A DNA stretch of 35,963 nucleotides from an uncultured Micrococcales bacterium (GTDB taxonomy: Bacteria; Actinomycetota; Actinomycetes; S36-B12; UBA10799). Under the pieces are notes generated by a model that had not been told where the DNA came from, did not search any database, and saw only the letters and a list, made by a program, of their open reading frames with translations. The DNA lies in the NCBI GenBank assembly GCA_937952095.1, contig CALFYG010000200.1, forward strand, positions 1-35,963, in the 5' to 3' direction. Numbering within the stretch: position 1 is the first letter of the stretch; each line of letters opens with the position of its first letter. This document shows positions 30,508-35,963 of the stretch, piece after piece. Position numbers and translations under genes: made by a program.

Positions 30508-31128
30508 ATGAAGACGGTGGTCGCGCTCTTCGCCGGTTTCTGGGCCATGATCTTCGTGACCGGTCTGGCCAATCCCGGCTACCAGCACTACCGCTACCAC
30601 GTGAGCCTGCTCGCCGCTGACGGTGCGCGTCTGATCTGGCTGACCACGGTGGCGATCCTGCTCACCGCCATGGCGCAGTGGGTCGCGGCGCGCATCTTCT
30701 GGCGCGTCAACCGCCTGGTCTCGCTGCTGCTGATCGTGGCTGGCGGCGCATTGGTCGCCGTCGCGCTCTTCCGGGTGCCCTGCCCACCACGCGCGCAGTT
30801 CTGCACCTACACCGTCGACGACACCCCTGCAGAAGCCGTCCACAACAACGCCGTGATCGTCTACGCGGTCGCGACGATGATCGCCATGATCGCGTTGGGC
30901 ATCGTGTCCATCACCCGCGGACATCACAACCTTGTCGGGATACCTGGTTTGGTCGCGGCAGCGCTATTCGCGCTCGGATTCGGCGGCATGCTCGTCTGGC
31001 CCGCCGGATTGGCCCAGCGCACCTGGATCATCGTCGGACAACTCTGGTTGGTGGCGGCGGTGTTCGAAGCCCAGCGCCGCCGGGCATTGCGCGAGCAGGC
31101 GGTCCGGGAACATGTCATGAGCGCGTGA
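30508..31128 (+). CDS. Integral membrane protein, DUF998-like
   Basis: A 206-residue protein with six predicted membrane segments: residues ~3-22, 42-60, 70-88, 112-135, 145-165 and 170-188. The second loop has CPPRAQFC with two cysteines, perhaps a disulfide outside the membrane. The shape resembles DUF998 proteins of unknown function. ATG at 30508 has no close Shine-Dalgarno site. It is divergent from the flavin operon; the 117-base gap (30391-30507) shows no other gene. It ends 19 bases before the dehydrogenase gene and probably shares its transcript. Confidence 0.65.
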   Translation: MKTVVALFAGFWAMIFVTGLANPGYQHYRYHVSLLAADGARLIWLTTVAILLTAMAQWVAARIFWRVNRLVSLLLIVAGGALVAVALFRVPCPPRAQFCTYTVDDTPAEAVHNNAVIVYAVATMIAMIALGIVSITRGHHNLVGIPGLVAAALFALGFGGMLVWPAGLAQRTWIIVGQLWLVAAVFEAQRRRALREQAVREHVMSA

Positions 31129-31147
31129 CGCGTGGTACCACTGGGGG

Positions 31148-32041
31148 ATGCCCGAGGTCGTGCTGCTGCCGCAGTGGCTGCAGCCTCCTCGCATCGCTGG
31201 TGTCGAGTATCACTGGTGGGATCACGGACAGCCCGACCCACCTGCTCACGTACTCGCCTCCGTGACCCTCTTCGTGCCGCCGTACATGCCGGTGCCCGAT
31301 GATCTGCGATTCGTGGGCGACATGCCCCGCCTGGCTCTTGTACAGGCCCTGATGGCCGGCATCGACGGCATCCGCCCTCACGTGCCTGCCGACATCCCGG
31401 TACTGCCTGCGGTGGGTGTACACGACACGAGCACGGCCGAACTCGCGGTGGGCCTGGCGATCGCCTCCCAACGGGGTATCGACGTGGCCGCCCGCGACAC
31501 GGTTGCGGGGACGTGGCGCCACGAGCGACGCCGCGCACTCGCCGATTCCGACGTCGCGATCGTCGGCTGGGGTGGTGTGGGCCGGGCCATCGGGGCGCGA
31601 CTGGAGCCCTTCGAGGCGACCGTGACCCCCTTCTCCCGCCGCGGGATCGACGCCCGGCCCGTCGAGGAGTTCGACGGATTGCTCCCCGGTTTCGACATCG
31701 TCATCCTCGCTCTCCCGCTGACAGACAGCGGGCCGTTCATGCACCGGGAACGATTGGCGCGCATGAAGGACGGCGCGTTGCTGGTCAATGTCGGTCGAGG
31801 CGGATTGGTCGATCAGGACGCGCTGCTGACCCACCTCTCGTCGGGACGACTTCGCGCAGCGCTCGACGTCACCGATCCCGAGCCCCTTCCCGCCGATCAT
31901 CCGTTGTGGCGCGCACCTGGACTGCTGATCACGCCACACGTGGGCGGCGACAGCACTGCATTCGTTCCCAGGGCGCGGAAGATGATCAACCGTCTGATCA
32001 CCGAACGTGCTGCGAACGGCTCATTGTCGGGACCCGCCTGA
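31148..32041 (+). CDS. D-isomer-specific 2-hydroxyacid dehydrogenase
   Basis: A 297-residue NAD-dependent dehydrogenase. The Rossmann motif is VGWGGVGRAIG (GxGxxG), and the catalytic triad is Arg in LLVNVGRGGLVDQDAL, Glu in DVTDPEPLPADHPLW and His in LLITPHVGGD. The N-terminal substrate domain is somewhat short. The family includes glyoxylate/hydroxypyruvate reductases and phosphoglycerate dehydrogenases; substrate is not fixed. ATG at 31148 follows GGGGG directly, and a TACCAC box six bases upstream is close to the leaderless pattern. Confidence 0.88.
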   Translation: MPEVVLLPQWLQPPRIAGVEYHWWDHGQPDPPAHVLASVTLFVPPYMPVPDDLRFVGDMPRLALVQALMAGIDGIRPHVPADIPVLPAVGVHDTSTAELAVGLAIASQRGIDVAARDTVAGTWRHERRRALADSDVAIVGWGGVGRAIGARLEPFEATVTPFSRRGIDARPVEEFDGLLPGFDIVILALPLTDSGPFMHRERLARMKDGALLVNVGRGGLVDQDALLTHLSSGRLRAALDVTDPEPLPADHPLWRAPGLLITPHVGGDSTAFVPRARKMINRLITERAANGSLSGPA

Positions 32042-32080
32042 TCGACCTACGTTGGGCTCACCTGAGCATGGGAGCCCCTC

Positions 32081-32671
32081 ATGTCCGAAACCCGCAGACG
32101 CTACCTCGTACCCATCGCCATCGTCACCGCAATCGCCTTCGCCGGGTCCGCAGGCGCGGCCACCGCCGCCAAACTGATCACCGGCAAAGACATCAAAGAC
32201 GGCAGCATCACGGCCAAGGATCTCAAGAACAAGACCATCACCAACAAGAAGATCAAGGACGGCACGATCACCGGCGCCAAGGTCAAGGACGGATCCTTGT
32301 CGCCGTCGGACTTCTCGGGCTCGGTGCAGGGACCGACCGGACCGCAGGGGCCACAGGGTTCCCCGGGGGTGAGTGGCTTGGAGTCCGTGTCGCAGACATT
32401 CCCCGGGGTGTTCGTCATCAACAGTGGGGGCCAGCGCGGGCTCAGCGAGGTGAAGACCGTCTCCTGCCCGGCAGGCAAGACCGCGATCTCCGGAGGGTTC
32501 GATCTGGGCACGAACCCGTCCCAGAACGGTCAAGCACGACAGGTCACAGCCAGCTCATCCCAACCGAGTGCGGACGGGTCGGGGTGGTCGGTGCAGCTGT
32601 TCAACAACTCCACCTCGTTCGACACCAGCATCGATCTGAAGGTCACCGCGGTCTGCGCCACGGTGGGCTGA
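32081..32671 (+). CDS. Secreted protein with short collagen-like stretch
   Basis: A 196-residue protein. A signal sequence (YLVPIAIVTAIAFAGSAGA) is followed by degenerate ~10-residue repeats (GKDIKDGSIT, AKDLKNKTIT, NKKIKDGTIT, GAKVKDGSLS), then a short Gly-x-y run (GPTGPQGPQGSPG), and a C-terminal domain of ~105 residues with two cysteines (VSCPAGKTAISGGF and VTAVCATVG). This layout is common in actinobacterial surface proteins of unknown function. ATG at 32081 has GGGAG six bases upstream. Its TGA stop directly abuts the stop of the opposing cupin gene. Confidence 0.8.
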   Translation: MSETRRRYLVPIAIVTAIAFAGSAGAATAAKLITGKDIKDGSITAKDLKNKTITNKKIKDGTITGAKVKDGSLSPSDFSGSVQGPTGPQGPQGSPGVSGLESVSQTFPGVFVINSGGQRGLSEVKTVSCPAGKTAISGGFDLGTNPSQNGQARQVTASSSQPSADGSGWSVQLFNNSTSFDTSIDLKVTAVCATVG

Positions 32672-33004
32672 TCAACCAGGCATCACCCAGAACTTGCGCA
32701 ACGTCTGCGTGACGTGCCACACCGTGCGCGCGCCGGCGGCGAGTTCGACCACGTCCCCGGGACCGACCTCGAGTGTCGGCTCCCCCTCGATCTCGATGGT
32801 GGCCCGTCCGGAAAGCACCACGAACACCTCGGCCGACTCGACGTCGGTCGACACTCCGACTGTGTGCTCCCACAGACCACAGGCGACGTCGGCGACGGGA
32901 GCCTCCCACACCGCGGTGGTCGGACTGCCCTCACGGACCTGATCGTCGGGCAGCGGCTCGTGCTCGAGGGTTCGTCCGGGTGACCACAGGATGTGCGAAT
33001 GCAT
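32672..33004 (-). CDS. Small cupin protein (DUF861-like)
   Basis: A 110-residue single-domain cupin. Cupin motifs lie around VFVVLSGRATIEIEGEP and VGPGDVVELAAGARTVWHV; the ending LRKFWVMPG is typical of the DUF861/cupin_3 type, which includes ureidoglycolate-hydrolase-related and unassigned proteins. The usual first-motif histidines are not clear, so metal binding is uncertain. The ATG at 33004 lies 6 bases after TACGCT with no Shine-Dalgarno site, so a longer open frame upstream is ignored. It is tail to tail with the collagen-like gene and divergent from the baeRF gene. Confidence 0.8.
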   Translation of the reverse strand: MHSHILWSPGRTLEHEPLPDDQVREGSPTTAVWEAPVADVACGLWEHTVGVSTDVESAEVFVVLSGRATIEIEGEPTLEVGPGDVVELAAGARTVWHVTQTLRKFWVMPG

Positions 33005-33010
33005 GGCGCG

Positions 33011-33016
33011 AGCGTA
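33011..33016 (-). promoter_or_regulatory. Cupin gene -10 box
   Basis: TACGCT, 6 bases before the cupin ATG. It predicts a leaderless transcript. Confidence 0.55.
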
Positions 33017-33032
33017 TCCGCCTTTGGCGCAA

Positions 33033-33104
33033 GGCGGGAAGCAAGAGCACAGCGGGGAAGGATGAGCACGTTGGTCTTCCTTCCCCGATGGACATTTGCT
33101 TCCC
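33033..33104. repeat. 72-bp double-hairpin repeat, copy 2
   Basis: Same architecture as 5011-5082. Outer arms are GGGAAGCAA (33036) and TTGCTTCCC (33096), inner arms GGGGAAGGA and TTCCTTCCCC. Compared with copy 1, one base in each outer arm has changed together (GGAA to GCAA, TTCC to TTGC), which preserves pairing. TGGACA is kept on the right side in both. It lies between the cupin promoter and the riboswitch promoter. Confidence 0.8.
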
Positions 33105-33144
33105 ACCTTTCTCTTATAGATGCATTTCGTTACCTGAATTGCTC

Positions 33145-33173
33145 TTGACATGTCCGGGTGGCTGGGTAAGGAT
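33145..33173 (+). promoter_or_regulatory. Promoter of the riboswitch-baeRF transcript
   Basis: A perfect TTGACA -35 box at 33145-33150 and, after 17 bases, AAGGAT (33168-33173) as a weak -10 box. Transcription would begin near 33180, just before the riboswitch. Confidence 0.6.
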
Positions 33174-33181
33174 GAAGACAC

Positions 33182-33277
33182 GTGAGGGGAGTACCCCAAC
33201 AACCCTCCGATCGTCAATACGGCGGCAGCGTAGCCGCCCGGTCGGAGGGGGCCCACAGGGCCGGGAGAGACCTCTGG
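33182..33277 (+). ncRNA. yybP-ykoY-like manganese riboswitch
   Basis: The two family signatures are present at the ends: GAGGGGAGTA (33184-33193... start) and GAGACCTCTGG (33267-33277), whose GAGG/CCTC halves form the closing stem. Between them an 8-bp stem CCCTCCGA (33203) / TCGGAGGG (33242) leads to the asymmetric loop TCGTCAATAC, which corresponds to the Mn2+-site loop of the family, then a GGCGGC/GCCGCC hairpin. A second hairpin GGCCC-ACA-GGGCC follows. The aptamer ends 19 bases before the baeRF start codon, so control is probably at translation. Confidence 0.75.
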
Positions 33278-33296
33278 AAACCACCAGGAGTCATCT

Positions 33297-34385
33297 GTGA
33301 ACAGCCTGCTCACACCGCCACGCCCCATGCTCTCGCGCCCGGACGAGGACGACCTCGCCGCCTTGATGTCGGTGCGCGGACTATGCGTCTCGATTCTCGT
33401 GACCACCTCACCCGGACCTCGCCTGAGCGAGGCCGACCGCCAGCGGATCCAGGCCCACGTGCGCGACGTCGTGCGGCGCTTGGAACTCGAACCCGACCAG
33501 GGCCAGGCTGCGGTGCTGGCATCGCGCATGCGCACCGCCGTCGACCGCGCCTCCCGGATGCCCGCCGACGCCGCCTTGGCGATCTACGTGGCGGACGCGA
33601 CGATCAGGGTGTTCCACCTCCCGGTGCAGGTCGAGGATCGCGTCGTGATCGATCCCACCTTCGCCACCCGGGATCTCGTACGAGCGGTACAGTCCAACCC
33701 CAAGTTCCTGCTTCTGCACATGGATCACCGCTCCGCCAGCCTCTTCCGTTACAACCAGAAGTACCTCGAGCCGCAACTGTCGCCGGACTTCCCGGCCCTG
33801 CGAGAAGGTCGGGTGCGCACCGGGCGTGATCTCGAGCAGCAGCGGCGCTTCCTGCGCGCCGTCGATGTTGGCCTCGGCAGGCATCTGGCCGAGACCCCGC
33901 TTCCCGTGGTGCTGGTCGGCGGTGAGCGTGTCCTCGGGGAGTACCTGCGTCTCACCCGCCACGGCGGTCGTATCGCGGGGATGGCGCGCGGTATCCACTC
34001 CCGTCCGGCGCTGACCGAACTCGAGGACATCGGCCGCTCGGTCATGGCCGACCACGTGGCCGATCTGAGGGCGGCCGCACACGACACCCTGCAGGCGCGC
34101 CTGCGTACGCGGCAGGCAGTGACCGGACTGCTCGGCTGCTGGCATGCCGCAGCCACCGGCGATCCTGAACTGCTGGTGGTCGAGCAGCACTTCGCGATGC
34201 CCGTCCGGATGGTGGCCGACGGCCGCTACGTGGAACCCAGCGACGACGACGAGCACCCGGAGGTCATCGACGACGCCGTGGATGACCTGATCGAGAAGGT
34301 TCTGCAGAAGGGTGGCTTCGTCTCCGTCGTGCCGGACGGGACGCTTGCCGAACACGGACGGGTCGCGCTCACCAGGACCCGCTGA
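33297..34385 (+). CDS. Bacterial eRF1-like release factor family protein (baeRF3 type)
   Basis: A 362-residue cytoplasmic protein. The pattern AIYVADATIRVFHLPVQVED, then VDP and a KFLLLHMDHRSASLFRYN strand, a PLPVVLVGGERVLGEYL segment, and a closing DDLIEKVLQKGGFVSVVPDG block matches bacterial homologues of the archaeo-eukaryotic release factor eRF1 (baeRF), family 3 being the closest from memory. Such proteins are proposed to act in ribosome rescue, peptide release or a related hydrolysis. No GGQ motif is visible. The GTG at 33297 has AGGAG six bases upstream, inside a region that can pair with the riboswitch 3' end. The family call is by recall. Confidence 0.7.
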   Translation: MNSLLTPPRPMLSRPDEDDLAALMSVRGLCVSILVTTSPGPRLSEADRQRIQAHVRDVVRRLELEPDQGQAAVLASRMRTAVDRASRMPADAALAIYVADATIRVFHLPVQVEDRVVIDPTFATRDLVRAVQSNPKFLLLHMDHRSASLFRYNQKYLEPQLSPDFPALREGRVRTGRDLEQQRRFLRAVDVGLGRHLAETPLPVVLVGGERVLGEYLRLTRHGGRIAGMARGIHSRPALTELEDIGRSVMADHVADLRAAAHDTLQARLRTRQAVTGLLGCWHAAATGDPELLVVEQHFAMPVRMVADGRYVEPSDDDEHPEVIDDAVDDLIEKVLQKGGFVSVVPDGTLAEHGRVALTRTR

Positions 34386-34390
34386 CCACC

Positions 34391-34448
34391 GGCCCGCAGA
34401 CCCCCACGCGCAAGCACGGGCCAACGCGCGTGCCGGGGTCTGCGGGCC
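34391..34448 (+). terminator. Terminator-like hairpin after baeRF gene
   Basis: A perfect 14-bp stem, GGCCCGCAGACCCC and its complement, with an inner 6-bp stem CACGCG/CGCGTG. It starts 5 bases after the stop. No U-run. Confidence 0.75.
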
Positions 34449-34474
34449 TGGTGACATCTGCGCACAATGAATCC

Positions 34475-34876
34475 ATGAACCTGCTCCCGGAGCCTCCCGC
34501 CACTCTCCTTCCCGAAGACCCTGCCGCTGCCGCTCTGGCGGCCGGCACCGATCCGCGGGAAGCCGCAGCGCGTTATCCGGCCTCAAGCTTGGCCTGGGCC
34601 GGCGCGGCGCGGCAGGCGCGGGAACACGGCCAGACCCTTGAGTCGTACGCCTTCGCCAGGGTGGGGTACCACCGCGGCCTCGACGCCCTGCGCCGCAACG
34701 GCTGGAAGGGCCACGGCCCGATCCCCTGGGAGCACGAGCCCAACCGGGGGTTCCTGGAGTGCCTGTACGAACTGTCGCTGGCAGCGCAGGCGATAGGGGA
34801 GACCGACGAGGCCGAACGGACCCGCACGTTCCTGCGCGACAGTTCCCGCGAGGCCGCCGACGTCCTGGGGGTCTGA
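34475..34876 (+). CDS. DUF3151 family protein
   Basis: A 133-residue actinobacterial protein of unknown function. The diagnostic run of motifs is present: LLPEDPAAAALAAGTDP, RYPASSLAWAGAA, YAFARVGYHRGLDALRRNGW followed by KGHGPIPWEHEPNRGFL, and a C-terminal IGETDEAERTRTFLRDS. M. tuberculosis Rv0360c is the homologue I recall. ATG at 34475 has CACAAT six bases upstream, close to the leaderless pattern, and no Shine-Dalgarno site. It follows the baeRF terminator, so it is probably expressed alone. Confidence 0.9.
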   Translation: MNLLPEPPATLLPEDPAAAALAAGTDPREAAARYPASSLAWAGAARQAREHGQTLESYAFARVGYHRGLDALRRNGWKGHGPIPWEHEPNRGFLECLYELSLAAQAIGETDEAERTRTFLRDSSREAADVLGV

Positions 34877-34900
34877 GGCATCATCCGTGAGCACTGGGAG

Positions 34901-34939
34901 ATCCGTGAGCGGTCCGGAGGCTCCCTAACGCTCACGGAT
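34901..34939. terminator. Convergent-gene hairpin
   Basis: ATCCGTGAGC (34901-34910) pairs with GCTCACGGAT (34930-34939). A further direct copy of ATCCGTGAGC lies at 34883-34892 and could pair with the same arm. It sits between convergent stops at 34876 and 34946 and may end both transcripts. Confidence 0.6.
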
Positions 34940-34945
34940 ACGGGA

Positions 34946-35305
34946 TCAGCGCGTCGGTGAGGTCCACGCCGCCTTCATCATCGGCACCTGAAGCGGCATC
35001 CGTGCCCATACCGCCGCCTTCTGCCACGCGGGACGCCGACTGTGCTGCACATCGAGGGCCATCTGCAGGTTGCCCACCCAGATACCCGCCAGCGTCGCCG
35101 TCGTCACCGCAGGCGCCCACCTCTGCCGCGTGGCCAGCCCGGCGGCGCACGCCAACTCGAGCGCCCCGCTGGCGTACACCCATCGCCGCGGGGCTCCCAG
35201 CCGTTCCGGGATCATGGGTTCGAACACCTGCGGCTTCACGAGGTGCACCACGCCACTGAGGGCGAAGGCCCCGATCACGGTCTTGGTCCCGACGGGCAGA
35301 GTCAT
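34946..35305 (-). CDS. DoxX-like small membrane protein
   Basis: A 119-residue protein with about four hydrophobic segments. The N-terminal TVIGAFALSGVVHLVKPQVFEPMIP and the middle YASGALELACAAGL resemble DoxX/DUF4267-like membrane proteins, common in actinobacteria and of no certain function. ATG at 35305 lies 7 bases after TAGCGT, whose TAG is the stop codon of the DUF445 gene, and there is no Shine-Dalgarno site; longer frames upstream would overlap that gene. Confidence 0.8.
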   Translation of the reverse strand: MTLPVGTKTVIGAFALSGVVHLVKPQVFEPMIPERLGAPRRWVYASGALELACAAGLATRQRWAPAVTTATLAGIWVGNLQMALDVQHSRRPAWQKAAVWARMPLQVPMMKAAWTSPTR

Positions 35306-35312
35306 GGCAGAC

Positions 35313-35318
35313 ACGCTA
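35313..35318 (-). promoter_or_regulatory. DoxX-like gene -10 box embedding the DUF445 stop
   Basis: TAGCGT, 7 bases before the ATG at 35305. Its TAG is the stop codon of the upstream gene. Confidence 0.55.
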
Positions 35319-35963
35319 GACCAGCACCAGGTGACTGATCGTGTAAATGGCCAGCCCCGCCAGCGCACCGACTAGGGTGCCGTTGAGCCGGATGAACTGC
35401 AGGTCCCGACCGACCTGGATCTCGATCTTGCGTGAAGTCTCCTGGGCATCCCACCGGTCGACAGTCTCGGTGATCAGCGCGGTGATCTCGTCGCGGTTGT
35501 TCTTCACCACGTGGACCGCCGCGTCCTCCACCCACGTGTTCACACGCGCTCGGGTCTCCTCGTTGTCCACGAGGTTGCGGCCGATCGACACCAGCGAATC
35601 GACGATGCGCACCCGCAGGTCGGAGGTCGGGTCATCGACGGCGCGAAGGAGCATCTCCTTGGCCACCGTGCCGGTCGTGTTCAGGGTGCGGGTGACCTCC
35701 GGGTGATCGAGGACCCGCAGTTTCGCCTGCTCGGCGCGGAACTGCATGTCCGGATCGAAGCGCAGGTCGTTCGACAGTTTGATGAGGGCCTCGTCGATGG
35801 ACTTGCGCAGCGGGTGGTGCGGGTTGTCGCGCACGTCCTGTGCGAACCGCACCGCCTCCCGGTATACCTTGCTGGCGACCATGTCGTCGGCCCACTTGGG
35901 TGACCATCCGGGCGCCTGGCGCTCCACGACGTCGACCACCCGGCCCCGGTTCTCGATGAGCCA
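35316..35963 (-). CDS. DUF445 family membrane protein, 5' end outside window
   Basis: The last 215 residues of a DUF445 protein; the frame stays open to the window edge, so the start is missing. Visible family features: VVERQAPGWSPKWADDMVA, YREAVRFAQDVRDNPHHPLR, DLRFDPDMQFRAEQAKLRVLDHPEV and a C-terminal membrane segment (GTLVGALAGLAIYTISHLVLV, shortened here) at the very end. Such proteins are predicted membrane-anchored helical proteins; function unknown. The stop codon lies in the promoter of the next gene. Confidence 0.88.
   Translation of the reverse strand, partial: WLIENRGRVVDVVERQAPGWSPKWADDMVASKVYREAVRFAQDVRDNPHHPLRKSIDEALIKLSNDLRFDPDMQFRAEQAKLRVLDHPEVTRTLNTTGTVAKEMLLRAVDDPTSDLRVRIVDSLVSIGRNLVDNEETRARVNTWVEDAAVHVVKNNRDEITALITETVDRWDAQETSRKIEIQVGRDLQFIRLNGTLVGALAGLAIYTISHLVLV

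Noticed and set aside
33182..33277. Other riboswitch classes (ydaO c-di-AMP, cobalamin, SAM) for the baeRF leader
   Set aside because: Their conserved cores were not found, whereas GGGGAGTA, CGTCAATAC and GAGACC occur in the order and structural places of yybP-ykoY.

Overview
The window is high-GC DNA with dense, often overlapping genes (ATGA, GTGA and TGATG junctions) and many GTG starts. It looks chromosomal and comes from an actinobacterium (Actinomycetota, class Actinomycetes). Gene order across the first ~22 kb follows the Mycobacterium tuberculosis Rv0991c-Rv1018c neighbourhood from memory (fmdB/ruc, galU, moeA1/glp, rimJ, glpR, pmt, rsmI, metG, tatD, rsmA, ispE, pth, rplY, prs, glmU). 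Genus cannot be read from the sequence. No phage, transposase, CRISPR array or plasmid gene was seen.

Layout. 265-4913 (minus): glmU, prs, rplY, pth and a CysQ-like phosphatase, covering cell-wall UDP-GlcNAc, PRPP and translation. 5212-8803: an aldehyde dehydrogenase and, tail to tail with it, a membrane protein fused to a DUF4185-like domain. 8871-14776 (minus): tRNA-Gln, ispE, rsmA, tatD, metG, a GAP/LysE-type membrane protein and rsmI. 14800-16302 (plus): protein O-mannosyltransferase. 16570-21891 (minus): tRNA-Ala, glpR, rimJ, a MoeA-like glp, galU and a two-gene ABC transporter. 22037-24577: FmdB-type zinc ribbon, SAF-domain protein, ferritin, a 41-residue ORF and an M14 peptidase. 24616-27408: an Fe(II)-oxygenase-like protein, an alpha/beta hydrolase, tRNA-Arg and a beta-helix protein. 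27417-30390 (minus): a flavin electron-transfer operon (small membrane protein, ferric-reductase-like protein, FMN-binding lipoprotein-like protein, ApbE). 30508-35963: accessory genes, including a release-factor-like baeRF gene behind a manganese riboswitch, DUF3151, a DoxX-like protein and a truncated DUF445 gene.

Three signals stand out beyond ordinary genes. (1) Three families of palindromic intergenic repeats, each present twice with matching geometry: a 111-bp element of four 13-bp cores spaced 31-36-31, a 72-bp double hairpin with a compensatory base change, and a 46-bp hairpin. (2) A yybP-ykoY-like Mn2+ riboswitch placed directly in front of a bacterial eRF1-like (baeRF) gene, with a visible alternative hairpin covering the ribosome binding site. 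(3) At least eleven genes start 6-7 bases after a TAnnnT -10 box, so their mRNAs are probably leaderless; in three cases the TAG stop codon of the upstream gene forms the first half of that -10 box.

All calls are made by reading sequence and recalling protein families; no alignment or database search was run.
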